Position numbers and translations under genes: made by a program. A DNA stretch of 30,998 nt, taken from the IMG/VR virus record IMGVR_UViG_3300007540_000055, positions 1 through 30,998 of that record; one strand, given 5' to 3'. The notes under the pieces were generated by a model. That model saw only the letters and a program-made list of their open reading frames with translations, was not told the DNA's origin and did not search any database. Below are positions 5,832 to 13,304 of the stretch, piece by piece. Each line of letters opens with the position of its first letter. Position 1 is the first letter of the stretch. Source of the DNA: a virus.

Positions 5832-6131
5832 TTATTCAATATTTGATAGTTTTCTAAATCGTTCTATATCTTCTCCATATAAATAAGCTTCTGTTTGATA
5901 AACTTCCACTTTCTTTTTAGTACCAATCACCTTGTTGGTTTTAGGATTAATATTAGGTACTTCTGTAACACGCTCATGCATGTCATCTAATAACACCACT
6001 ACAGTGTCACTAGCTGTTTGTACAGTTCTAATAACTTTGTTTAAGTTAATGCTATCTAAAAACTCTGCATACTCTACAGGGTCCGTACCATCAATAGCTT
6101 CTTTTCTTGTGTAATAAAATTGGTTTTTCAT
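5832..6131 (-). CDS. hypothetical protein, 99 aa
   Basis: A 99-residue protein beginning MKNQFYYTRKEAIDGTDPVE. An alpha-helical start is followed by two beta-like segments (VIRTVQTASDTVVVLLDDMH and KKKVEVYQTEAYLYG) separated by a Pro/Asn-rich turn, then a helix. No family is recognised. It is one base from the GroES-like gene and 9 bp from thioredoxin, inside the recA transcription unit. Its leader is AACAATAAATAAACAAT, the A-rich type common in this window. Confidence 0.72.
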   Translation of the reverse strand: MKNQFYYTRKEAIDGTDPVEYAEFLDSINLNKVIRTVQTASDTVVVLLDDMHERVTEVPNINPKTNKVIGTKKKVEVYQTEAYLYGEDIERFRKLSNIE

Positions 6132-6140
6132 ATTGTTTAT

Positions 6141-6407
6141 TTATTGTTTACTCCATTTTAAATCATTACCTAGTTCTATTAGTAAACTATCATACTGATC
6201 TTTAGAAATTACACCAACTTTTCGATGTACTTCTTTTCCATCAACTTTAAATATCATTAATGGAACACTTCTAACATTGTGCTCTTTAGCTAACTCCATA
6301 TCTTTATCGATATCTATGTTAGTTATACCTGAGACACCTGCTAAATTACTAGCTAACACTCTACAAGGTCCACACCAAGTAGCACTGAATTTTAATACTT
6401 CAATCAT
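6141..6407 (-). CDS. thioredoxin-like protein
   Basis: An 88-residue protein with FSATWCGPCRVLASNL: the active-site C12-G-P-C15 of thioredoxin, and the cis-Pro loop VRSVPLMIF (P49), followed by the usual beta hairpin (FKVDGKEVHRKVG). It is shorter than E. coli thioredoxin (108) because the first helix and strand are missing, as in T4-like and other phage thioredoxins. It can reduce disulphides; the likely client is the ribonucleotide reductase encoded at 8285-11008, whose large subunit ends in Cys-Ala-Ser-Cys. ATG overlaps the stop of the HNH gene (ATGA). Confidence 0.9.
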   Translation of the reverse strand: MIEVLKFSATWCGPCRVLASNLAGVSGITNIDIDKDMELAKEHNVRSVPLMIFKVDGKEVHRKVGVISKDQYDSLLIELGNDLKWSKQ

Positions 6408-6814
6408 GACAGATTATATTTTTTTAATAAATGATTCCTTCGTTTATTGATCTCATCATACCTATAGATATCTGCCTCTACGTTAGCATGTTCGTCAACT
6501 GTCAAAAGTATAATATTTTCCTCATCCATCCTAATTTCAGGATATTTATTTTTAGGAAGTATATGATGAAAGTATGTACTAAATGCTTCTTTGCCTAAAT
6601 AATCACCACTTAACTCTGAACTATGTGGTCTCTTTTTCCAAATGGCTTTGAATAGTAAATGATCTGTGTTTGGTTTGGATTTACCAACACTAACCTTTAA
6701 TTTCTTAGTTAGTGTTGGCTTATTAAATCCTTTATTTGTGGCTAGTTGTTTTCTAGGTTTATGTTGGAAGCAATACTCAGAATCTGAGTTCTTTCCACAC
6801 ACTAAACATTTCAT
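6404..6814 (-). CDS. HNH nuclease, NinG/Rap-like
   Basis: A 136-residue protein. It starts with a small Cys cluster, CLVCGKNSDSEYCFQH, and ends with an HNH-type core: HHILPKNKYPEIRMDEEN (residues about 88-105) then IILLTVDEHANVE, that is HH-x-LPK, an Asn and a final His of the beta-beta-alpha-metal fold. The layout 'C.vCg.....(linker)...f..yfHHil.K..yp.lr.de.NiilL...eH' resembles NinG/Rap recombination nucleases, which cut branched DNA. Being sandwiched between recA and thioredoxin with ATGA overlaps supports a recombination role. A free-standing homing endonuclease is the alternative, but these usually stand apart from operons. Confidence 0.75.
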   Translation of the reverse strand: MKCLVCGKNSDSEYCFQHKPRKQLATNKGFNKPTLTKKLKVSVGKSKPNTDHLLFKAIWKKRPHSSELSGDYLGKEAFSTYFHHILPKNKYPEIRMDEENIILLTVDEHANVEADIYRYDEINKRRNHLLKKYNLS

Positions 6815-7920
6815 AAATCAGTAGTGTCAAATAAGTCAGGTGATAAAGTTTCAGGTGAATTAACCTTTATATCTTTTGCAGCTTCATAATCTACAACTGG
6901 TTCTGATTCAACTTCCTCAAACTTATCATCTTCACCACGTATAGCAGAAACTAATGTAGACTTTATTGTCTCAAAGAAGTTTACATCTTCTAGTACCATC
7001 TGTTTGAATTCTTCTAAGTCATACTTAACCCCATCAAATGTATATGTCTTACCATACTTACGACCTAATTCAAAATCATGCAGCAGTTGTAATGCTTCTC
7101 CCACTCTATCAATACCTATACCATAAACAATATCAAATTGATGCTTCTGATATGGAGGTGTCATCTTGTTCTTGGTACATCTAACTTTAGTAATGTTACC
7201 GTACACATCTTGACCATCTTTTGCTAATGATCTACTAACTTCTATTCTTACATCAGAATAAAACTTTAGCGCATGTCCACCTTGTGTGGTTGTAGGGTTT
7301 CCAAACATTACACCAATCTTTTCTCTGTATTGAGATATTACAATAAGACATGTGTTTGTGTTGTGTGCAATAGATTTTAGTTTTGGATAAGCACTACTGT
7401 TCAGTCTAGCTTTCTTACCAATTGCATGATCTCCTACATCACCATCTAATACTGCTTTAGGTATTAATGATGAGTCTGAATCTATAATAATAAGATCTAC
7501 TTCTCCAGAAGACATTAGCTCTACAGCAATGTTAAAACCTTCTTCTCCAGATGATGGTTGTGCAATTAACATGCTACCTGTATCAACACCTAGAGCTTCA
7601 AAGTAATTCTTATCTACAGCATGCTCGCCATCAATATAAACTACCTTACCTCCATTAGCTTGAGCACTAGCTACAGCATGTCCACATATAGTAGACTTAC
7701 CTGTACCTTCCCAGCCCATAAGCTCGTACATTTTACCTTTTGCAAAACCACCTATCCCTAAGGTGATGTAATCGAAACCTATTGATCCTGTACTTATAAG
7801 ATCATAGTCCCCTCCTGTTTTACTGTTTAAAGCTAATACAGTACCCTGACCGTATTGCTTGTTCAATTTTTCCAGAGCATCCTGGAATTTATTCCCTGTT
7901 TCTTTTAGCTTTTTTGCCAT
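6811..7920 (-). CDS. recA: RecA recombinase
   Basis: A 369-residue RecA. Walker A GWEGTGKST at residues 69-77, Walker B DLIIIDSDSSL, and loop L2 GNPTTTQGGHALKFYSDV (E. coli GNPETTTGGNALKFYASV) are all intact, so it should form filaments on single-stranded DNA and promote strand exchange and phage recombination-dependent replication. The C-terminal 50 residues are acidic and end in LSPDLFDTTDL, comparable to the acidic regulatory tail of bacterial RecA. A promoter (7944-7975) and a terminator upstream show it begins its own transcription unit, which continues into HNH, thioredoxin, GroES-like and glycosyltransferase genes. A second RecA-fold ATPase is encoded at 22538-23206. Confidence 0.95.
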   Translation of the reverse strand: MAKKLKETGNKFQDALEKLNKQYGQGTVLALNSKTGGDYDLISTGSIGFDYITLGIGGFAKGKMYELMGWEGTGKSTICGHAVASAQANGGKVVYIDGEHAVDKNYFEALGVDTGSMLIAQPSSGEEGFNIAVELMSSGEVDLIIIDSDSSLIPKAVLDGDVGDHAIGKKARLNSSAYPKLKSIAHNTNTCLIVISQYREKIGVMFGNPTTTQGGHALKFYSDVRIEVSRSLAKDGQDVYGNITKVRCTKNKMTPPYQKHQFDIVYGIGIDRVGEALQLLHDFELGRKYGKTYTFDGVKYDLEEFKQMVLEDVNFFETIKSTLVSAIRGEDDKFEEVESEPVVDYEAAKDIKVNSPETLSPDLFDTTDL

Positions 7921-7943
7921 ATTTAATTGTTTTTAATTATGTT

Positions 7944-7975
7944 CAAATATACAAAATTCCACTCTATTTTACAAG
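7944..7975 (-). promoter_or_regulatory. Bacteroidetes-type promoter upstream of recA
   Basis: On the minus strand: CTTG (7975-7972), 20 nt, TATATTTG (7951-7944). The -7 element matches TANNTTTG completely; the -33 element matches three of four bases of TTTG (a TTTG four bases further out gives a 24-nt spacer, too long). The -7 end is 24 bases from the recA ATG. It immediately follows the terminator of the upstream unit. TTTTGTATATTT (7956-7945) is nearly identical to sequences before the Sak4-like ATPase and rIIB genes. Confidence 0.7.
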
Positions 7976-7976
7976 C

Positions 7977-8004
7977 AAAAAAAAGCCTTAGATTACTCCA
8001 AGGC
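7977..8004 (-). terminator. rho-independent terminator after nrd unit
   Basis: On the minus strand GCCTTGGA, GTAA loop, TCTAAGGC (8004-7985), eight pairs including one wobble, followed by eight T. The GTAA tetraloop is a stable GNRA type. It ends the unit that holds nrdB, nrdA and the small Cys-rich gene, and precedes the recA promoter by two bases. Confidence 0.88.
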
Positions 8005-8043
8005 CCTTCTTCACAATTAAAAAACAGAACAGAAAATTTTAAT

Positions 8044-8208
8044 TCAAGTCACCTTTTTAAGGACGGTGTTTCCTTTTATTCTTTCACTATAAGGACAATG
8101 TATGCATTTTACACCACAGCATTGTCTCTTCTTAAGCAGATATTCTTCTTTAAAATGAACTCTACCATTCTCTACATAGTAGTCCCCATTTTTAATATCT
8201 ACTTTCAT
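8044..8208 (-). CDS. small Cys-rich protein (DUF5522-like), 54 aa
   Basis: A 54-residue ORF starting MKVDIKNGDYYVENGRVHF. The motif KEEYLLKKRQCCGVKCIHCP (residues 20-39) matches what I remember of the DUF5522 family, whose signature is 'YxxxEGxxVFTxxYHLxRGYCCGxxCRHCPY'. The four Cys in CC-x3-C-x2-C suggest a metal site. It lies between nrdA and the terminator at 7985-8004, begins 5 bases after a 15-bp inverted repeat, and its stop (TGA at 8046-8044) is 40 bases from that terminator. A 101-residue plus-strand ORF covers the same DNA but has no homology signal and poor codon bias. Function of the family is unknown; a redox or metal role linked to the reductase is inference. Confidence 0.75.
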   Translation of the reverse strand: MKVDIKNGDYYVENGRVHFKEEYLLKKRQCCGVKCIHCPYSERIKGNTVLKKVT

Positions 8209-8213
8209 ATGTC

Positions 8214-8269
8214 AAATGTAAGAAATGTATGAGAGATAAAAAAACCTAAGTTAAACATTTCTTACATTT
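8214..8269. repeat. 15-bp perfect inverted repeat between nrdA and small Cys-rich gene
   Basis: AAATGTAAGAAATGT (8214-8228) and ACATTTCTTACATTT (8255-8269) are perfect reverse complements separated by 26 nt. In the minus-strand mRNA this folds into a long AT-rich hairpin that ends 5 nt before the ATG at 8208, so it could mask or expose that start, stabilise the nrd message or act as an operator. It has no T tract directly after it, so it is not a standard terminator. One arm contains TACATTTG (8220-8213), which fits a -7 element. Confidence 0.8.
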
Positions 8270-8284
8270 TTATAATTAGTTTAG

Positions 8285-9910
8285 TTATCCTTCACAGCTA
8301 GCACAATCAAGAATGTTCCTTGCAAATGCTTGAGCTGAGCTCTGGCTAAACTGATAGTATAAAGTTTTAACTCCTTCCTCATGAGCATAAAGATAAAGCT
8401 TATTGATATCTTTAGCTTTTACACTAGGATGTATCATTAAGTTCAAACTTTGAGACTGATCAATAAACTTCTGTCTCTGAGCTGCTTGTAGTACAATCTC
8501 TTTAGGACTAATCTCTATAAAAGATTTAAACACTTCTTTAGTTGGAAACTTTAAGTGCTGCACTGAACCATCTTTCTTAAGAATAGAGTCCCATGTTTTA
8601 TCATTGTTGAGTTCATACTTTTCTAGTTCACATTCCAAGAAGGGGTTCTTATAAACAGTCTTAGACTTAGCAAGATCCTTGATAAAATAGTTAGACTTGA
8701 TAGGTTCTATACCCATAGATACAGCACCGTGTATAAAACTACTAGATTTTGTAGGTGCTACAGCCATAAGAGTTGTATTAGCATAGCCTTCTCTAATACA
8801 TGAATAACCTTTAGCTTCATGTAACCATTTAGATGCTTCCTCACTTCTTTCTTTTAATGTAGAAAATACATCATGGTTGATTTGCTTAGCTTCTAAAGAT
8901 TCAAACTCAATAAGCTTTGACTGAAACAAAGAATGATAACCTAACACTCCTAGGCCTATAGCTCTGTGTTCTTTTGCAAACTTAAAAGCTCTTCGCATTC
9001 CTGGTAAGTGCTCTGCTTTTTGTATAAACTCATTCATTACAGCATTTAGAAACAATACATAAGTTTCTATAGCATCTGTCTTCTTAATCTCATCCCAATG
9101 TAAAAGATTTATAGATCCTAGGCAGCAAACAAAACTATGAAAGCTATCTGTAGGTAATTGTATTTCTGAGCAAAGATTAGAAGCTGTTATCTTATATCCT
9201 AACTCTTCATAAGGTGTATTCTTATTAGAATTATCAGAGAACATAATGTATGGAAATCCAAACTCATTACGTCTTTGTATAATCTTAGCCCATATCTTAC
9301 GCTTATCTTTATCTCCATTTTTCATTTCTTCAATCCAAGCATCACTAACTGTAATACCATATTGTAGATTCTGAATAGGGTTACCCTCTGTACCTATGTC
9401 TAGAAACTCATGTATGTCATCGTGCTCTACAGGTAGATACACTGCACAAGCCCCACGTCTAGCAGCAGATTGTTTACAAACATCTACTACAGTGTCATAC
9501 ATTCTAGCATAATGAATAGGTCCATCTGCTTGACCTCCTGTACTAATACCTGATCCTCTAGGTCTTATGTTTCCAAGATAGGCACTTGTACCTCCTCCAT
9601 ATTTAGACATCATTCCTATCTCACGTCCTGCATTTAGTATACTATCTAGTGTGTCATCCACATTAGAACCATAACAACTAATAGGCAAACCTTTTGATTT
9701 ACCAAAGTTGATCCATACAGGAGTTGATAAGCTGTAGTATCCTTTTGCCATATAGTCTTCAAACTTATGTGCAAAATCTTTTATATTTAAATACTTCTCA
9801 GCAATGTTTGCTATGTCTCTTATTCTTTGTTCAGGTTCCTCATCCAAGTATCCTCTGGACAAGAACTTTCTACTGTCTTCATTAAGCCAGTAATATCTTT
9901 TATACTCCAT
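8285..9910 (-). CDS. nrdA: class I ribonucleotide reductase, large (alpha) subunit
   Basis: A 541-residue alpha subunit that reduces ribonucleotides to deoxyribonucleotides. Catalytic residues are visible: SNLCSEI with N245, C247 (thiyl radical) and E249; the substrate disulphide pair C79 (ISCYGS) and C262/C263 (FVCCLGSIN); the radical-transfer Tyr pair in GVKTLYYQFSQ; and a C-terminal shuttle pair C536/C539 (DCASCEG) that thioredoxin would re-reduce. The protein is much shorter than E. coli NrdA (761): the N-terminal ATP-cone is absent, so dATP feedback through that cone is lost. It follows nrdB with one microprotein between them; the order nrdB-nrdA is the reverse of many bacterial operons. 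Confidence 0.95.
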   Translation of the reverse strand: MEYKRYYWLNEDSRKFLSRGYLDEEPEQRIRDIANIAEKYLNIKDFAHKFEDYMAKGYYSLSTPVWINFGKSKGLPISCYGSNVDDTLDSILNAGREIGMMSKYGGGTSAYLGNIRPRGSGISTGGQADGPIHYARMYDTVVDVCKQSAARRGACAVYLPVEHDDIHEFLDIGTEGNPIQNLQYGITVSDAWIEEMKNGDKDKRKIWAKIIQRRNEFGFPYIMFSDNSNKNTPYEELGYKITASNLCSEIQLPTDSFHSFVCCLGSINLLHWDEIKKTDAIETYVLFLNAVMNEFIQKAEHLPGMRRAFKFAKEHRAIGLGVLGYHSLFQSKLIEFESLEAKQINHDVFSTLKERSEEASKWLHEAKGYSCIREGYANTTLMAVAPTKSSSFIHGAVSMGIEPIKSNYFIKDLAKSKTVYKNPFLECELEKYELNNDKTWDSILKKDGSVQHLKFPTKEVFKSFIEISPKEIVLQAAQRQKFIDQSQSLNLMIHPSVKAKDINKLYLYAHEEGVKTLYYQFSQSSAQAFARNILDCASCEG

Positions 9911-9913
9911 ATC

Positions 9914-10012
9914 TTATGTTTTATCTTTAATTAACAAATAAATTATCATGGCTATCCACGCAACCATTCCTACTGTCATAATAAATTTCCAAATGTAAAC
10001 TACTGTTGTCAT
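9914..10012 (-). CDS. 32-aa single-pass membrane microprotein
   Basis: An ORF of 32 residues, MTTVVYIWKFIMTVGMVAWI then AMIIYLLIKDKT, lying alone in the gap between nrdB and nrdA: 15 bases after the nrdB stop and 3 bases before the nrdA ATG. Residues 4-28 form one continuous hydrophobic helix with a basic C-terminus (KDK), so the C-end is probably cytoplasmic. The ORF fills the gap almost exactly, as does the membrane microprotein before the DnaB-like gene, which supports it being a gene. No family known. Confidence 0.6.
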   Translation of the reverse strand: MTTVVYIWKFIMTVGMVAWIAMIIYLLIKDKT

Positions 10013-10027
10013 AACTTTTACTTATTT

Positions 10028-11008
10028 TTAAAACAAGTCATCCTCAGTAATGCTCTTACTTTTCTTATTATAATCTACACTTTTTTTGTAAAAGAAGTCT
10101 CCTTCTTTTGTACCTGTTATCTCTATATCAAACCACTTAGTTGAAGCTAGCCTTTCCTTATTTACATTAAATATAGACTTCATACCTATCTTCTCTAGAG
10201 AGTTATTAAATCTATTCTTTATAAAATGCTGTATTGTTTCCTTAGGTAGGAAGCTAAGTTCTCCTTTTTCAAAGATCCAGTCTAGTATTTTACATTCAGC
10301 ACTGTAGGCTTTTCTACATGCAGAGTAAATAAGCTCTTCAAAATTATTATCAAACCATTCAGGGTTCTCTTTCTTAATAATGTTAATAATCTCAGCACCA
10401 AAGTTACCATGTATCTCTTCTTCTTTACTAGTGGCCTCAACAACATTAGATATACCTTTAAGTACATTCTTTTCTTTGTTAAAACTCATCATAATTAAGA
10501 ACTGACTAAACAGACTTACGTGCTCTATAAATAGAGAGAACAATAGTACAGACTTAGTATACATTTTATTATCTCTAGAGCGTGTACCGTCTAGGTATTT
10601 CTTTAAGTACTTAAGTCTACCTTCTATTGCAGGCACCTCTATAACTTTCTGAAACTCTTTCTCAAGTCCTAATATTCTTAAGAGTCTAGCATATGCATCT
10701 TTATGTCTCACTTCTGATTCTGCAAACGTCATACCCACATCACCCACTTCTGTAATAGGCATACGTTTATACATATCAGCCCAGAATGTTTTTACATTGA
10801 CTTCTATCTGTGCAATTGCAAGCATTGTCTTTTTAATGACATCACGCTCTTTAGCAGAGATTACCACTTTAAAATCTTGTATATCTTCTGTAAAATTAAA
10901 TTCTGTGTCTATCCAATAGGAATGTCTGATAGCGTCCTTGTATTCTAATAGCTGTGGATATTCATAAGGTAGTATGTTCACTCTACCTTTAAAGATGTCT
11001 TTATTCAT
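10028..11008 (-). CDS. nrdB: class Ia ribonucleotide reductase, small (beta) subunit
   Basis: A 326-residue beta subunit that houses the diiron-tyrosyl radical cofactor. FAESEVRHKDAY gives iron ligands E99 and H102 and, four residues on, the radical Tyr Y106, in the same spacing as E. coli E115/H118/Y122. Further ligands are in LFIEHVSLFSQF and SKEEEIHGNFG (ExxH). The C-terminal ITEDDLF is the acidic-hydrophobic tail that docks into the large subunit. Keeping the Tyr means an ordinary tyrosyl-radical enzyme rather than a class Ic variant. The ATG overlaps the stop of the preceding gene (ATGA). Confidence 0.95.
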   Translation of the reverse strand: MNKDIFKGRVNILPYEYPQLLEYKDAIRHSYWIDTEFNFTEDIQDFKVVISAKERDVIKKTMLAIAQIEVNVKTFWADMYKRMPITEVGDVGMTFAESEVRHKDAYARLLRILGLEKEFQKVIEVPAIEGRLKYLKKYLDGTRSRDNKMYTKSVLLFSLFIEHVSLFSQFLIMMSFNKEKNVLKGISNVVEATSKEEEIHGNFGAEIINIIKKENPEWFDNNFEELIYSACRKAYSAECKILDWIFEKGELSFLPKETIQHFIKNRFNNSLEKIGMKSIFNVNKERLASTKWFDIEITGTKEGDFFYKKSVDYNKKSKSITEDDLF

Positions 11009-11334
11009 ATTTCTAAGGGTTTACCGTTTTTATCTAGGTTTATTGATCTTAATCTTTCTTCCACTTCAAACTCTACTTTTAGAATTAAAGATATTTTGTC
11101 TTCTAATTCTGAATGTATAACGTGACCTACATAAGGCATGATGTCTGTTAAATTAGTATCCACTCTAGGAATACCACGAACAGTAGATACTTGTGTGTAT
11201 CTAAAACCATCAATTTTTATAAAGTCATCAAATGCTACATTTAAGAATTGTACCACTGCAGGTACATCTATTACAAGCCCTCCACCGTCACAAATTAATT
11301 CATAGGTGTTATTAAATTCTTCAGCTGTTCTCAT
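11005..11334 (-). CDS. hypothetical protein, 109 aa
   Basis: A 109-residue protein starting MRTAEEFNNTYELICDGG. Alternating beta-like segments (GLVIDVPAVVQFLNVAFDDF, FRYTQVSTVRGIPRVDTNLT) and a charged helix at the C-end (LEDKISLILKVEFEVEERLR). I do not recognise the family. ATG at 11334 is two bases after the previous stop; an in-frame TTG at 11358 would overlap that gene by 22 bp and is less likely. The stop overlaps the nrdB ATG, so a role in nucleotide metabolism is possible but unproven. Confidence 0.7.
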   Translation of the reverse strand: MRTAEEFNNTYELICDGGGLVIDVPAVVQFLNVAFDDFIKIDGFRYTQVSTVRGIPRVDTNLTDIMPYVGHVIHSELEDKISLILKVEFEVEERLRSINLDKNGKPLEI

Positions 11335-11336
11335 AT

Positions 11337-11498
11337 CTAAGTTGTTGTTTGAAACCAATAGGGACCAACAATCCTCTTAGGTTGAAAACCTGAGGGTCTG
11401 TTATTCTCTGAAAGGCTAGTGATTAGTACTTCAGCTTCTGCAGCTGATATCTGATTATCGGATAGCAAATCTAATATAATTTTTCCAATTGTTCTCAT
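11337..11498 (-). CDS. hypothetical protein, 53 aa
   Basis: A 53-residue ORF beginning MRTIGKIILDLLSDNQISAA; residues 1-30 look like two amphipathic helices, the rest is a polar loop ending in YWFQTTT. Its ATG overlaps the TGA of the upstream gene (ATGA), and its stop is two bases before the ATG of the next gene. Both junctions match the coupling pattern of the operon, and the first three residues (MRT) repeat in the next protein. Function unknown. It is too short to be easily found by length alone but leaves no unexplained gap. Confidence 0.65.
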   Translation of the reverse strand: MRTIGKIILDLLSDNQISAAEAEVLITSLSENNRPSGFQPKRIVGPYWFQTTT

Positions 11499-11917
11499 GA
11501 TTTATCTTCTTTTTTTTGTTCTTCTGTAACTTCTTCAGTATCAGGTGTAAGCACACTCTCAAGCTTTAATATTGCCTCTTTAGTAACAGCTTTATCAATT
11601 TCATATCTATCATCAAGTGGTCCTATAAAAGTTGCAGCATTTGAATTTGGACAACTTACTGTTGCTGTAAAAGCTTTATGTTCTGCAGTTATACTTACAA
11701 ATATTTTACTTTCATCAAACATATCTAGAAGACTTCTAGGAGATCTTTCAACTATTTTTGTAATGTCTTTATCACTTATCTTTTTCTCAGCTATCATTCT
11801 TTTGAATTCAGCATCTTCATTGAAATCTTTTAAACTTTCTGTAAGTTTATTTACATACCAAGTTTTTATATGCAATGCTGCGTTTCTATTTTGTTTTAAT
11901 AATTCAATTGTTTTCAT
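11495..11917 (-). CDS. hypothetical protein, 140 aa
   Basis: A 140-residue protein starting MKTIELLKQNRNAALHIKTW. Mainly helical N-terminal two thirds with a beta segment ITAEHKAFTATVSCPNSNAA near residues 75-95, and a C-terminal stretch rich in Glu/Lys (EEVTEEQKKEDKS) that is probably disordered. No motif is recognised. It is coupled by ATGA overlaps to genes on both sides in the exonuclease-nrd unit. Confidence 0.72.
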   Translation of the reverse strand: MKTIELLKQNRNAALHIKTWYVNKLTESLKDFNEDAEFKRMIAEKKISDKDITKIVERSPRSLLDMFDESKIFVSITAEHKAFTATVSCPNSNAATFIGPLDDRYEIDKAVTKEAILKLESVLTPDTEEVTEEQKKEDKS

Positions 11918-12465
11918 GTTACTTTAGTTTTTAATATTGATTCTATTTCTAATATTTCGTTTTCTATATTGAATCCATCCCATACTTCATAGTCACTATT
12001 CCACTCTACACCTAATTTATCCTGCCAATATTCAATCATATCTTCAGTTTTATTAAATATTCTGTACTGTAGTGATAGTTCGTCTTTGTGTAGTCCGTTC
12101 TTCTTAATCTTTATAACTTTTCTAAATAACTTTTGAAAATTATCAGTTGTTTCAGAATATCTACCTTGCCTAATTAGATCAAAGTTTATCTCCCATTTCA
12201 TATTAAGTTTATATACTACTACTACATATCCATCAGGATAGTCATAGTCTTCAATAATAGCTGTAGTTCTTTCGTACTCATCGTCTAGAAACTCCCTAAA
12301 CTTAGGTATGTCTTCAGGTAAGAACAAAAGATATACAGAATCTGAGTACTGTATATCTTTACTAGAGTCTTCAACGTAAGCATTTAAGAACCCATTATTA
12401 CGGAGCTCGTCTTTAGGTATCTTTAAAGTTGGAACCATAAAGATACTAGTTATGGTTTTTTTCAT
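11914..12465 (-). CDS. hypothetical protein, 183 aa
   Basis: A 183-residue acidic protein beginning MKKTITSIFMVPTLKIPKDE. It has several beta-like stretches (DSVYLLFLPEDI, TAIIEDYDYPDGYVVVVYKL) and a C-terminal helical half with QYRIFNKTEDMIEYWQDKLG. The pattern 'TSIFM.PTL......L..NGF.NAY..D' recalls conserved small proteins of phages, of unknown function. Its start shares a base with the exonuclease stop (TAATG), so it is expressed with it. Confidence 0.72.
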   Translation of the reverse strand: MKKTITSIFMVPTLKIPKDELRNNGFLNAYVEDSSKDIQYSDSVYLLFLPEDIPKFREFLDDEYERTTAIIEDYDYPDGYVVVVYKLNMKWEINFDLIRQGRYSETTDNFQKLFRKVIKIKKNGLHKDELSLQYRIFNKTEDMIEYWQDKLGVEWNSDYEVWDGFNIENEILEIESILKTKVT

Positions 12466-13304
12466 TAGCGTTTATTAATTGTTTTAAGTTCATCCTGTGT
12501 GTATAGTTTTAATACACTGTAATTTAATCTAGCCTGTTCTTTAGCTATCTGACCATTACCACCGCTTGCTTTTAGATACGCTCTAAATATAGCTTTAGTA
12601 AATTGATAATCTGTCATACCTAGGTGCATGTTATCTCTACACCATGCTTTACCAACTCTGTAAGCTCCAGGTATAGCATCACCACTATCACCTATCACTA
12701 CTTGAGAAGCTATAGCTAGTCTGCTTTCTTCTTTAGAAATAGATTTAAACTCTCCTAGAGTATCTCCATGACTTCTATAATTATAGAATGGTACATCAGG
12801 ACAATTATAAAATACATCTTTATCTATAGCTGCTACAAGACAATTACCTTCGCTCAATATATAAGCATCATATACATAGTCATCAGCTTCAGCTCCTACA
12901 GAAGGTATAGCATGTAATTCATTTAACATATAATCTGCAATGATTGGAATCAATGGATTCTTTTCTTTTCGATTTGATTTGTAGTCAGGATAAAGCTTGT
13001 ATCTAAAGTTACCACGACCTCCTATAAATATAAAAGTTTCTTGTATATTATAAAACTCTTCTATGTTATTATGAATTTCTTCTAGCTTAGTTCTAGTTCT
13101 ATACTTAGCCTCTTCTATTCTTTCTTCCTCTGTTGGAAACTCCATTAGAGAGTCTTCAGGAAAGTGTGTAGCAAAATACATAATACTGTCAGCATCTATT
13201 ATCAATACTCTTTCTGTGTTGTCATATTTAAGAGGGCAATTCTTAACTTCCTTTACAACTATATCAACTTCTTGAATAGTTTCTGATTTAACTCCTTTTA
13301 TCAT
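12465..13304 (-). CDS. 5'-3' exonuclease / flap endonuclease (T4 RNase H-like)
   Basis: A 279-residue FEN-family nuclease. Metal-binding acidic residues appear in the expected order: ERVLIIDADSIMYF (D37, D39), VGAEADDYVYDAY (E139, D141, D142), VAAIDKDVFYN (D161, D163) and the helix-hairpin-helix region VVIGDSGDAIPGAYRVGKAW (D206, D209). The helical arch sequence RYKLYPDYKSNRKEK carries the conserved basic residues. Such enzymes remove RNA primers and 5' flaps on the lagging strand, and the family includes T4 RNase H and T5 D15. It is 17 bp overlapped by the DUF3310 gene and starts the segment that leads to nrd genes. Confidence 0.9.
   Translation of the reverse strand: MIKGVKSETIQEVDIVVKEVKNCPLKYDNTERVLIIDADSIMYFATHFPEDSLMEFPTEEERIEEAKYRTRTKLEEIHNNIEEFYNIQETFIFIGGRGNFRYKLYPDYKSNRKEKNPLIPIIADYMLNELHAIPSVGAEADDYVYDAYILSEGNCLVAAIDKDVFYNCPDVPFYNYRSHGDTLGEFKSISKEESRLAIASQVVIGDSGDAIPGAYRVGKAWCRDNMHLGMTDYQFTKAIFRAYLKASGGNGQIAKEQARLNYSVLKLYTQDELKTINKR

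Noticed and set aside
8213-8220. TACATTTG as a promoter for the small Cys-rich gene
   Set aside because: It fits TANNTTTG but has no -33 partner and lies only 5 nt from the ATG, so a normal leader would be impossible; cotranscription with nrdA is simpler.
7927-8232. 101-codon plus-strand ORF between recA and nrdA
   Set aside because: It is antisense to the small Cys-rich gene, the inverted repeat and the terminator, has low-complexity Phe/Ser composition and no leader; the minus-strand 54-codon gene explains the region better.
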